Source: Psychrobacillus sp. FSL K6-2836 (GTDB lineage: Bacteria; Bacillota; Bacilli; Bacillales_A; Planococcaceae). From it: DNA of 64,000 nt. The position numbers were made by a program, and so were the translations under genes. Positions within the stretch are counted from its first letter, which is position 1. The number at the start of each line of letters is the position of its first letter. The notes below the pieces were generated by a model. That model did not search any database and had not been told where the DNA came from. It saw nothing but the letters and a program-made list of their open reading frames with translations. Shown here in pieces: positions 33,610 to 41,640 of the stretch. The DNA is taken from assembly GCF_038003085.1 (NCBI RefSeq), contig NZ_JBBOOM010000001.1, positions 868,001 through 932,000 on the forward strand, read 5' to 3'.

Positions 33610-34278
33610 TTAAAAATGTTTATTTAATTCATCTAGAACTCCACTTTCGATTATCTGTTTTCCATACTCTTGAATAATATGAATAGTCGTTTTTGAATTA
33701 TTTGCAAACTCCGAAACAATACTTAATGTATTAAGCACTGATTCAAATTCTGTAATATCAAAATCAAAAACAATAAGCAAATAGTATTTATCTTCATAAT
33801 AATACAAAGAGGTCTGTAAATCAGTTTCATCTAACTTTTTCGCAAGACCAATTACATCATCGAAGCTCTCAAAAACAAATGTATAATCCGATGGAATTTC
33901 TTCTAAATCATCCATATAACTTGAAAAGTCATCAAATTCATGTTGGCCGATTGAGCTTGATACCCCATTTTTAAATATTTTACTGGATATATCATCTACA
34001 TCCGAATTATTTCCTAAACGCTCATCTTGTTTTGTTATTTCCGTTCTTGTAACAATCACTTCCAAACCTTTTTCCATCGCATGAACTTGTATCCATAATG
34101 GACCATCTAATTCCTCAAAATGATCATCATCATGAACCTCATCCATCATTTCCCAAAAAAGCTGCTCGCTCTTATCCTTGTTAAACCAGATTTCATCTCG
34201 GCTGAAGCCTCTTTCTTCAATGTCGATGTATGAAATGTATACTTTGAAAGTGTTATCATTGATACGCTCGATATCCAT
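33610..34278 (-). CDS. mecA: Adaptor protein MecA
   Basis: ClpC adaptor; in B. subtilis it targets the competence regulator ComK for degradation and activates ClpC assembly. 222 residues: N-terminal substrate-binding domain beginning MDIERINDNTFKVYISYIDIEERGF, an acidic linker (about 90-125), and a C-terminal ClpC-binding domain with YTFVFESFDDVIGLAKKL and YLLIVFDFDITEFE. The ATG follows AAAGGAGAT at 7 bases. It stands between spxA and coiA with its own terminator, the order found in B. subtilis. Confidence 0.95.
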   Translation of the reverse strand: MDIERINDNTFKVYISYIDIEERGFSRDEIWFNKDKSEQLFWEMMDEVHDDDHFEELDGPLWIQVHAMEKGLEVIVTRTEITKQDERLGNNSDVDDISSKIFKNGVSSSIGQHEFDDFSSYMDDLEEIPSDYTFVFESFDDVIGLAKKLDETDLQTSLYYYEDKYYLLIVFDFDITEFESVLNTLSIVSEFANNSKTTIHIIQEYGKQIIESGVLDELNKHF

Positions 34279-34439
34279 TTAACACATCTCCTTTCGCTTC
34301 TTACCGTTTCAATTGTGTAGTGTCTATTACTATTGTATGTTGTTTGTGAAAAAAAGAAAAGGATTCCTGCTTCACTTTTTAAATTATTAACCAAACTATA
34401 TGCATTGTAGAAAATTTTCATACTTAATGCAAGTAGAAG

Positions 34440-34495
34440 GAAAAAAGAAAAGCCAATTATTTTTCAAAATGAACTTTGAAAAACAATTAGCTTAG
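34440..34495 (-). terminator. Rho-independent terminator of spxA
   Basis: Minus-strand stem of about 17 bp with small mismatches (GCTAATTGTTTTTCAAA paired with TTTTGAAAAATAATTGGC), followed by TTTTC and more T. Confidence 0.75.
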
Positions 34496-34502
34496 TATAA
34501 TA

Positions 34503-34898
34503 CTAGTTAACTAGACGTTGTGCTTCAAGTAGTTGATAAGCACGTACTTTTCTAGGTAAGAATCTTCGAATTTCATCTTCATTGTATCCAACTTGTAAAC
34601 GTTTTTCATCTAGAATAATTGGTCTACGTAATAATCCAGGATGCTCTTGAATTAATTCGTAGAGACGTTGTAACGGAAGACTTTCTAAATCCACATTTAG
34701 TTTTTGGAATATCTTTGAACGAGTTGAAATGATTTCATCTGTTCCGTCTTCTGTCATTCGTAAGATTTCTTTTATTTCACTTATACTAAGAGGTTCAGAA
34801 AAAATATTGCGCTCTTTATATGCTATTTCATGTTCTTCTAACCAAGCTTTCGCTTTTCTACAAGACGTACAACTTGGTGAAGTGAATAAGGTTACCAT
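34503..34898 (-). CDS. spxA: Redox-sensing global regulator Spx
   Basis: Binds the RNA polymerase alpha C-terminal domain and switches on thiol-stress genes when its Cys10-Cys13 disulfide forms. [23 protein letters not shown] contains the CxxC switch; the ArsC-like fold continues with [15 protein letters not shown], where the Arg needed for alpha binding is present near residue 92. With the ATG at 34898 the protein has 131 residues, exactly as in B. subtilis; an extra ATG precedes it by one codon, and the longer frame from a GTG is ignored. The C-terminus ends AQRLVN; the B. subtilis degradation tag differs slightly. The SpxH adaptor gene is in this window. Confidence 0.96.
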   Translation of the reverse strand: MVTLFTSPSCTSCRKAKAWLEEHEIAYKERNIFSEPLSISEIKEILRMTEDGTDEIISTRSKIFQKLNVDLESLPLQRLYELIQEHPGLLRRPIILDEKRLQVGYNEDEIRRFLPRKVRAYQLLEAQRLVN

Positions 34899-34919
34899 CA
34901 TTTTAAAAAACACTTCCTT

Positions 34920-35239
34920 TCAAATGTCTGTGTTATATAAAGTAGATTATAATTAATTTAATGTAGTAATGTACATTCTAAGTATACACCACTTTTAATT
35001 CATTTTAAATATGTTTTAATGAAAAATTTACCTCATAAAAATTACTGTCACAATTTCGTGTTACTTATAAAGAAATCCTTATATTTTATTAATACAAATT
35101 AGATATATTAATTAATACCCATCATTTAAAAAACTTAAACATCTCCATCATAAAAAAAATGCGTTCTCAATTAGTAATACTTAATGAAAATATCTGTTAT
35201 ATATAATAGTACGTTCTGAATGCAAAAAGGTTTCAAAAA
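34920..35239. other. AT-rich gap upstream of spxA
   Basis: No gene or repeat family recognised. On the minus strand GTGTATACT near 34981-34990 could be an extended -10 for spxA, but no good -35 is seen. The sequence is otherwise featureless. Confidence 0.4.
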
Positions 35240-35272
35240 AGAAAAAAAAGTAGGATTAAATTTCATCCTACT
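35240..35272 (-). terminator. Rho-independent terminator of the DUF4015 gene
   Basis: Minus-strand stem AAGTAGGAT/ATCCTACTT with a 6-base loop and T8C, 50 bases after the stop codon. Confidence 0.88.
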
Positions 35273-35321
35273 TCATTAATCTTTACGTTTTCTTTAAAAA
35301 TACTTCTCAATTAATCTATGC

Positions 35322-36530
35322 TTAAGGTGTATAGTCTACTCCTTTTGAATATTTATTTCCAGCATTCCATAATAAATATTCTTTTATACCCGCTTCATTT
35401 AATGCCTTAATCTGAGCCTCTACTTCCTCTTTCCCGTATTGTTGATAATTGCCTGCTCCTAAATATGAAGCAGTAAAATCTTGTAGCCATGGTCTAGACA
35501 CAGGAGGATTTTCAAGCTCTGCTAGTTTTGCATTTTCAACTTTTGCGTATTCCTGAACTAATCTATATGGTTCTAAATCTGGCTTAGAAATTCCAAAGTA
35601 AGAAGTCCAGTGACTTGGGTAGATCATGGAGGAAATAACATCTACATTTTCAGAGATTTTACTGAAGTTTTGTCCAATTCCTGGTGCTTCAGGCAATGTA
35701 GCTGAATAACCAAAAATATCAACCGAAACCTTCGCACCATATGGTTTAAGTTTTTCCTTGGCATAAGCTACAAAATCCGTAACCGCTGAAACCCTACGTT
35801 GAACGAAATCTAACTCTGACGTTTTATATTCACCCATTGAGTATTTTAGAGTGTTTTCTCTTTTTTCAAAGCCTTCGGGGAAACGAACATAGTCAAATTG
35901 AATTTCTTTAAAGCCCATTTTAGCAGCCTCGATAGCAATTTCTACATTATAGTCCCATACCTCTTGCATAAATGGATTGACGAATGCTTCACCTCGTCCA
36001 TTTTTCCATACCGATGTACCTTCTACAAATGACCATTCTGGCTTTGTTTCTGCAAGCTCAGTATCCTTGAAGACAACGATACGAGCTATTGGATAAATCT
36101 TCTTTTCTTCCATTGTCTTTAACATTGCTTGCGTGTCTTTTATGTATGGCTTTCCAATATTATATTTTGCCAATGAAGAATCCTCTTTGGGGATGTAAGT
36201 AAGATTTCCAAAATCATCTTTAAGATCAATAACCATCGCGTTTAAGTCTGTGTTATCCATTAAATTCAACAAGTCATTAAACCGTTCTCCTCCTGCAGAA
36301 TGTCCGGTTACATATACACCTCTTACGGCATCTGGATATTCAAATGTAAATCCAGAGTCATATACAAATAATTTGGAGGAAGACACTATTGTTTCATCTA
36401 TTGCTTGAAAGCTAAATTCTTTAGTGGAAAAGTCCTTTGAAAACAAAGTGGTTTCCGCCTTACCCGTACCCGGGAGTAATATAGTCATCGCAATAGATGC
36501 TGAAGCTATTACTCTAAGTTGTTTTTTCAT
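35322..36530 (-). CDS. Secreted putative glycoside hydrolase (DUF4015)
   Basis: 402 residues with a signal peptide (MKKQLRVIASASIAMTILLPGTGKAET; cleavage expected after residue 24-25). The rest is a TIM-barrel of the DUF4015 'putative glycosyl hydrolase' family: RGVYVTGHSAGG near residue 77, NAMVIDLKDDFGNL near 103, YPIARIVVFKD, FKEIQFDYVRFPEG near 213, VSVDIFGYSAT, and ISSMIYPSHW. The Asp in QFDYVRFPEG is the likely catalytic residue by analogy with related GH13-like barrels. No wall-binding module, so it is probably free or loosely bound. It sits between spxA and opp, replacing yjbB-yjbC of B. subtilis. Substrate unknown. Confidence 0.85.
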   Translation of the reverse strand: MKKQLRVIASASIAMTILLPGTGKAETTLFSKDFSTKEFSFQAIDETIVSSSKLFVYDSGFTFEYPDAVRGVYVTGHSAGGERFNDLLNLMDNTDLNAMVIDLKDDFGNLTYIPKEDSSLAKYNIGKPYIKDTQAMLKTMEEKKIYPIARIVVFKDTELAETKPEWSFVEGTSVWKNGRGEAFVNPFMQEVWDYNVEIAIEAAKMGFKEIQFDYVRFPEGFEKRENTLKYSMGEYKTSELDFVQRRVSAVTDFVAYAKEKLKPYGAKVSVDIFGYSATLPEAPGIGQNFSKISENVDVISSMIYPSHWTSYFGISKPDLEPYRLVQEYAKVENAKLAELENPPVSRPWLQDFTASYLGAGNYQQYGKEEVEAQIKALNEAGIKEYLLWNAGNKYSKGVDYTP

Positions 36531-36721
36531 ATATTAAAAATTCCTTTCCTCTAAGTCCTTTTATTCTAACAATTCATGCATATGAATAATAGTGCCATTA
36601 GGCCAAAATAAGTTAGATAACTAGAAATATAAAGTCCACTCTTTATGTACCCATAAATACATGTTTTAAATCTTTTCGGTAATCCATTATGGCTATTTGT
36701 TTCCATTGTTAAATTGATATT

Positions 36722-37083
36722 AAGAAAAATCAGGCAAAAGACATGCCCGGTCAATTAAGGTCAAAACCTGTTTCCATCGTTTTCGAAGTGCTTTGGACAG
36801 ACTTGTTGCTATATTATTTCCGATTGATTTTTTAAGATGCTGGTCGTGACTGACATCACGACCAGCATCTATTTTCTCGGTAATTTTATGGCTTTCGTCT
36901 GTTCGTCGCCCTTCTATAACTCTTAGAAACAGGTAAGTACGTTTTTGGATAACTAGAGAAAAGCTATTGTCCTATTCATAGAGTAAGCTCTCGAAGATGC
37001 AATTTCATTCGCTATTCCACTTCTGTATGAGTCAAACACTTACTATTTCTCTTTATTTCCACTAGTAAAAAGAAAGTCTAATA
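36722..37083 (+). repeat. Dispersed intergenic repeat family 1, long copy C
   Basis: Aligned with copy B (30024) from AAGAAAAATCAGGCAAAAG to ATTTCCACTAGTAAAAAG. The hairpin at 36835-36870 is a perfect stem AGATGCTGGTCGTGA/TCACGACCAGCATCT with loop CTGACA. Its lower stem differs from copies A and B by paired changes. Same orientation as all other family 1 copies. No gene; the surrounding gap of 945 bases holds only this and the family 2 copy. Confidence 0.75.
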
Positions 37084-37210
37084 CCTTCGTCAACCAAGAA
37101 TAGCATTTCTAATTCATCCACGATCACAAATTGATTTATCCCTAAACAATATTTGGCTAATCTTATCATCTAAGTGATATGCTTTGCTAAATCTTTTAGT
37201 GAAGTACTAC

Positions 37211-37463
37211 TCGCTAGCTATATTGATTGTAGTGCAAGGTGGCGGCTTCGGCGGGATGAGTGAGACAGATGAGACCTCACATCGACGCGCAAGCGGTTTG
37301 GAGGGGCGACTCCTACGGGAATAGCATAACGCCTGAGACTACAGGCTCAGGCTACGCCCGTGGTAAGCGTCCCTGGAATGGAAATCAATTTTGTGCACAG
37401 CAAAAAAACAGCATTTTTCTCACAGAGAAAAATGCTGTTTTGGGGTTCTGTCCCAGCCTCGTT
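37211..37463 (-). repeat. Dispersed intergenic repeat family 2, inverted copy
   Basis: From 37301 to 37463 it is nearly identical to the reverse complement of 27648-27807 (only scattered base changes). The outer end TTCTGTCCCAGCC is kept at 37446-37458, but the opposite inverted end is missing. Instead the left part (about 37238-37300) is unrelated, GC-richer sequence (GGTGGCGGCTTCGGCGGG). It directly follows the oppF stop in the same relative orientation as the other copy follows yjbJ. Confidence 0.78.
37402..37441 (-). terminator. Terminator within repeat family 2, serving oppABCDF
   Basis: Minus-strand perfect stem AAAACAGCATTTTTCTC/GAGAAAAATGCTGTTTT with T7, about 35 bases after the oppF stop codon. 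Confidence 0.9.
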
Positions 37464-37475
37464 GAATTATTAAAC

Positions 37476-38411
37476 TTACGAATTTGATATAGCTTGTAAA
37501 GTTGCAAGCTCTTTTGCTGAACAATATACGAAATGTCCAGGGGTTACTTCACGCATCGCTATCTCTTCCCCGTCCTGGTAATTATGAGAAGCTGGATCGT
37601 ATGATTTACGCACACGATTACGCTCATAATTTGGATCAGGAAGCGGTATAGCAGATAATAATGACTGTGTATATGGATGCATAGGATTATTGTATAAATC
37701 TTCTGCTGGGGCTAGTTCTACTAGCTTACCAAAATACATTACACCTATACGATCGGAAATGTATTTAACCATCGATAAATCATGGGCAATAAACAAGTAA
37801 GTTAATCCTTTTTCTTCCTGTAACTCTTTTAATAGGTTAACTACTTGTGCTTGAATAGAAACATCTAATGCGGAGATCGGCTCATCAGCAATGATGAATT
37901 CTGGGTTAACTGCTAATGCTCTCGCAATACCTAGACGTTGACGTTGGCCACCAGAAAACTCATGTGCATATCGATCTGCATGCTCACGATTCAAACCTAC
38001 CGTTTCTAATAATTCAACCACACGTTCTTTACGTTCTTTTGGGTTTTTCACAAGTCCATGAATATCAAGACCTTCTGCAATGATATCCAGTACTTTCATA
38101 CGTGGATTCAAAGATGCATATGGATCTTGGAAAATCATTTGCATTTTACGGTTAAATGTTTTTAAATCTTTTTTAGATTTTTTATCATGTACATCTATAC
38201 CATCATAAATAACTTGTCCATCTGTTGCATCGTAAAGACGGATAATTGTACGACCTGTTGTAGATTTACCACAACCCGATTCTCCAACTAGTCCAAGTGT
38301 TTCCCCTTTATAAATATCAAAGCTGATATCGTCAACAGCGCGAACTTCATTAGGCTTACCTTGATTGAAATACTGTTTAAGATTTTTAATTTCTAATAAT
38401 TTTTCAGCCAT
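37476..38411 (-). CDS. oppF: Oligopeptide ABC transporter ATP-binding protein OppF
   Basis: Second ATPase of the Opp importer. 311 residues. Walker A GLVGESGCGKSTTG near residue 39, ABC signature EFSGGQRQRLGIARAL, Walker B FIIADEPISALD and the switch His in FIAHDLSMVKY. The C-terminal OppD/F extension (NPMHPYTQSLLSAIP) is present and ends with VTPGHFVYCSAKE. The ATG overlaps the oppD stop (TGATG), so translation is coupled. Last gene of the operon; the family 2 repeat provides the terminator. Confidence 0.95.
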   Translation of the reverse strand: MAEKLLEIKNLKQYFNQGKPNEVRAVDDISFDIYKGETLGLVGESGCGKSTTGRTIIRLYDATDGQVIYDGIDVHDKKSKKDLKTFNRKMQMIFQDPYASLNPRMKVLDIIAEGLDIHGLVKNPKERKERVVELLETVGLNREHADRYAHEFSGGQRQRLGIARALAVNPEFIIADEPISALDVSIQAQVVNLLKELQEEKGLTYLFIAHDLSMVKYISDRIGVMYFGKLVELAPAEDLYNNPMHPYTQSLLSAIPLPDPNYERNRVRKSYDPASHNYQDGEEIAMREVTPGHFVYCSAKELATLQAISNS

Positions 38412-39475
38412 CAGTAAGTACCTCCTTCCGTTCCTTCATAATAACGACTGCCAGGGAATTTTTTCATGCGCTCTACAATTGCTAGCGGTGGTTCTACTTC
38501 TGGCGCATCTGGATGTAACAACCATGTTGCTGCAGAGTGAGTGTCACTTACCTTAAAGAACGGCGGTGCTTCCTCTAAATCTATTTTCAATGCATAATCA
38601 CTACGTAGAGCAAATGCATCTCCTTTTGGAGGATACAATAAATCAGGAGGAGTTCCTGGAATTGCATATAATTTTTCTTCTGCTGTATCTAATGATGGCA
38701 TTGAGCTTAGTAAGCCCCATGTATATGGATGTTGCGGATTGTAGAATATTTCATCTACTGTCCCAATCTCCACAATTTTACCACCATACATTACTGCCAC
38801 TCTATCTGCAACATTAGCAACAACCCCAAGGTCATGTGTAATGAAAATGATAGATGTATCTATTTTCTTTTGTAGGTCCTTCATTAATTCTAAAATTTGT
38901 GCTTGTATTGTTACATCTAACGCAGTAGTAGGCTCATCCGCGATAAGAATCTGTGGATTACATGCCAATGCAATAGCGATTACAATACGTTGACGTTGAC
39001 CACCAGAGAATTGGTGAGGATATTGTTTAATACGAGCTTCTGGTTTAGGCATACCTACTAAACGTAAAAGATCAACTGCCACTTTACGTGCTTCTGATTT
39101 ACTAACTTTCTGGTGCTTTAAAATCGGTTCCATGATTTGGTTCCCAATTGTCATCGTTGGATTTAAAGAAGTCATTGGATCTTGGAAAATCATCGATATA
39201 TCTTTCCCACGAATCTTTTGCATCTCTTTATCCGATAGCTTAGTCAAATCTTTTCCGTTAAATAATATTTGACCATTTTTAAATTCTGAACTTGATTCAG
39301 GCAATAAACGCATAATTGCCTTCGTTGTAACTGACTTACCAGAACCAGACTCTCCAACAATTGCAAGTGTTTCTCCTTTTTTTAAGTCGAAGTTAACACC
39401 ACGAATGGCTTTTACTTCACCAGCAAATGTATGGAAGGAAAGCTCTAGGTCATTAACTTCTAATATGTTTTCCAT
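38411..39475 (-). CDS. oppD: Oligopeptide ABC transporter ATP-binding protein OppD
   Basis: First ATPase of the Opp importer. 354 residues. Walker A AIVGESGSGKSVTTKA, ABC signature QFSGGQRQRIVIAIAL, Walker B ILIADEPTTALDVT, switch His in FITHDLGVVA. In the C-terminal OppD/F region, positions that carry four Cys in many Gram-negative homologues read GDAFALRSDYALKIDLEE and TWLLHP, so an FeS cluster is not expected. Ribosome site GGGGGAAAG. It lies 15 bases after oppC and overlaps oppF by one base. Confidence 0.95.
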   Translation of the reverse strand: MENILEVNDLELSFHTFAGEVKAIRGVNFDLKKGETLAIVGESGSGKSVTTKAIMRLLPESSSEFKNGQILFNGKDLTKLSDKEMQKIRGKDISMIFQDPMTSLNPTMTIGNQIMEPILKHQKVSKSEARKVAVDLLRLVGMPKPEARIKQYPHQFSGGQRQRIVIAIALACNPQILIADEPTTALDVTIQAQILELMKDLQKKIDTSIIFITHDLGVVANVADRVAVMYGGKIVEIGTVDEIFYNPQHPYTWGLLSSMPSLDTAEEKLYAIPGTPPDLLYPPKGDAFALRSDYALKIDLEEAPPFFKVSDTHSAATWLLHPDAPEVEPPLAIVERMKKFPGSRYYEGTEGGTY

Positions 39476-39490
39476 TATGCTTTCCCCCTA

Positions 39491-40510
39491 TTAGTCTTTC
39501 ATTTTTGGATCAAGTGCGTCACGTAATCCATCACCAAGTAAGTTGAATGCAATCATTAGTAAACTAATAATAATAGATGGGAACAAGAGAATATGTGGTT
39601 GGAATTGAACCAATTTGTACCCGTCATTAATAAGAGTCCCTAAAGATGCGTCAGGTGGTTGTAAACCTAAACCAATGAAGCTTAAAAATGCTTCAAAGAA
39701 AATTGCAGTTGGAATAGTGAACATTGTATTAATAATAATAATACCTAAAATATTAGGTAAAATATGTTTTGTAATAATTCGACTATTTGTTGCACCTAAT
39801 GTACGTGAAGCTAATACAAATTCTTGGTTTTTGAATTTTAATACTTGGCCACGTACAATACGGGACATTCCAATCCATCCAGTAATGGTAATTGCGATAA
39901 TAATCGCGGTAATACCTGGATCCATAAAGCTAAGCATGAGTATAACTATTACAAGTGTTGGTATACCATATAGAATCTCTACAATACGTTGCATAATATC
40001 ATCGGCACGACCGCCATAGTAACCAGAGATTCCACCGTAAGCAACTCCGATAACCATATCGATTATAGCTGCCACGAAAGCGATGAGTAAAGAGATTTGT
40101 GTACCTTCCCAAACTCGTGAGAACATGTCGCGGCCTAAACCGTCTGTACCAAACCAATAATACGTATCTACTTTTTTCATTTCATATAAGTCTACTTCTT
40201 TACCAGCTAGAGTACCAACACCATCCATTATTCCAAGCTTTTCAATACCGGGAACCTTTGGAGGTAAATTAGCATGAGTGATTGTTTGTGTCTCCGCATC
40301 ATGCGGGCTAATCATTGGTCCGACAAAGGCCATAATGATAATGAAAGCCAAAATGAACATACTCACTATCGCGGCTTTATTTTTACGAATTCGAAGCCAA
40401 GCATCCTGCCAGAAACTTAAACTTGGTTTTGCAATACGCTCCGCATGACTAGCATCTAATTCAATTCTTTCAAATGAATCTGCAGGTGGTTTTTGTAAGT
40501 CGTGTTTCAT
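39491..40510 (-). CDS. oppC: Oligopeptide ABC transporter permease OppC
   Basis: Inner-membrane permease half of the Opp importer. 339 residues with a cytosolic N-terminus (about 45 residues) and six hydrophobic segments. A ~60-residue external loop between helices 1 and 2 (IEKLGIMDGVGTLAG...) is typical of Gram-positive OppC. The coupling EAA loop is VLASRTLGATNSRIITKHILPN near residue 235. The C-terminus LLGDGLRDALDPKMKD is the standard OppC ending. Its ATG overlaps the oppB stop by one base. Confidence 0.94.
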   Translation of the reverse strand: MKHDLQKPPADSFERIELDASHAERIAKPSLSFWQDAWLRIRKNKAAIVSMFILAFIIIMAFVGPMISPHDAETQTITHANLPPKVPGIEKLGIMDGVGTLAGKEVDLYEMKKVDTYYWFGTDGLGRDMFSRVWEGTQISLLIAFVAAIIDMVIGVAYGGISGYYGGRADDIMQRIVEILYGIPTLVIVILMLSFMDPGITAIIIAITITGWIGMSRIVRGQVLKFKNQEFVLASRTLGATNSRIITKHILPNILGIIIINTMFTIPTAIFFEAFLSFIGLGLQPPDASLGTLINDGYKLVQFQPHILLFPSIIISLLMIAFNLLGDGLRDALDPKMKD

Positions 40511-41442
40511 TAATCTTTACCTCCTGACAAACGAATACGTGGATCGATGATACCATAAAGTACATCTACTAAGAATATTACGACAATTAAGAATGCAGAG
40601 AAGAATAATGTTGTTCCCATAATGATAGAGAAGTCATTAGACATAATGGATTTAACAAATTGCTCTCCAATACCTGGTATTGCAAAGATTTTTTCAATAA
40701 CAAGAGATCCTGTTAATAATCCAGCTGCTAGTGGTCCTAAAACAGTAACTAGTGGGATTAATGCATTTCGGAAAGCATGCTTAAATGCTACTTCGAAACC
40801 ATTGGCTCCTTTAGACTTTGCCAAAGTAATATAATCTGAACTTAAAACTTCAATCATTTCCGTACGTATAAATCGAGAAGCCGTTGCAAGTGGTCCCATT
40901 GCTAAAGCAATAGATGGGAGTACGCTGGACATCCAGCCATCCTTCCACAAACCGACAGGGAATATTTTCCATTCAACAGCCAACCAATATTGAAGAAAAG
41001 TGGCAAAAACGAAAGATGGAATAGAAATACCGATGATAGCCACAAATGTACTACCGTAATCCCAAATAGTATTTTGTCTTAGTGCTGCAATCATACCTAA
41101 TAGTATTCCTAACGCTACACCAAGCACTAAACCTTGAGTTCCAAGTAACATAGATGGTCCTAAACGATCTATGATTAAATCTGTTACGCTAGCATTCTTA
41201 AATTGAAATGAGTTACCTAAGTCGCCTTGCGCCAAATTCAACATGTACTTCGCGTATTGTACTGGAATCGGTTGATCTAGTCCATATTTCGCTTCAACTA
41301 CCGCAAGTTGTGTAGGGGATAGTTTTGAAGCAGAGCTAATCGGGGATCCTGGAAGCGCCTTCATTAAGAAAAATGTTGCCGTCGCAATCAGGAAAAATGT
41401 TATAAACATATAAAAAACACGACGAGTAATGTATTTTGCCAT
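40510..41442 (-). CDS. oppB: Oligopeptide ABC transporter permease OppB
   Basis: Inner-membrane permease half of the Opp importer. 310 residues with six hydrophobic segments. N-terminal MAKYITRRVFYMFITFFLIATATFF; the EAA coupling loop is LAKSKGANGFEVAFKHAFRNALIP near residue 210; C-terminal DVLYGIIDPRIRL. Strong ribosome site GTAGGAGGTG. Separated from oppA by 198 bases containing a hairpin, so the downstream genes are probably made at lower level than the binding protein. Confidence 0.95.
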   Translation of the reverse strand: MAKYITRRVFYMFITFFLIATATFFLMKALPGSPISSASKLSPTQLAVVEAKYGLDQPIPVQYAKYMLNLAQGDLGNSFQFKNASVTDLIIDRLGPSMLLGTQGLVLGVALGILLGMIAALRQNTIWDYGSTFVAIIGISIPSFVFATFLQYWLAVEWKIFPVGLWKDGWMSSVLPSIALAMGPLATASRFIRTEMIEVLSSDYITLAKSKGANGFEVAFKHAFRNALIPLVTVLGPLAAGLLTGSLVIEKIFAIPGIGEQFVKSIMSNDFSIIMGTTLFFSAFLIVVIFLVDVLYGIIDPRIRLSGGKD

Positions 41443-41565
41443 CTTTGCACCTCCTACAAAAATATTTTTTAAGATTAATATGTTACTAATATATATAAAC
41501 AGATAACAAGGGTAATTGTCAAAATCAAATTATTAATATTAAATATTTTGTGAATTCAGATTCAT

Positions 41566-41610
41566 TTAAAAAGAGAGTACATGATCCATTTGGATACCAT
41601 ATACTCTCTA
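41566..41610 (-). terminator. Partial terminator/processing hairpin between oppA and oppB
   Basis: Minus-strand stem AGAGAGTATATGGTATCC/GGATCATGTACTCTCT with small mismatches and a 4-base loop, followed by TTTTTAAATG. In opp-type operons such hairpins stabilise the binding-protein mRNA and reduce read-through. Confidence 0.7.
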
Positions 41611-41640
41611 ACTATGAGATTTTAAATCTTTTTAACTATC

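Noticed and set aside
37260-37487. 75-codon frame and similar frames at 27433-27814
   Set aside because: They lie inside the two repeat family 2 copies and arise from the repeat sequence.
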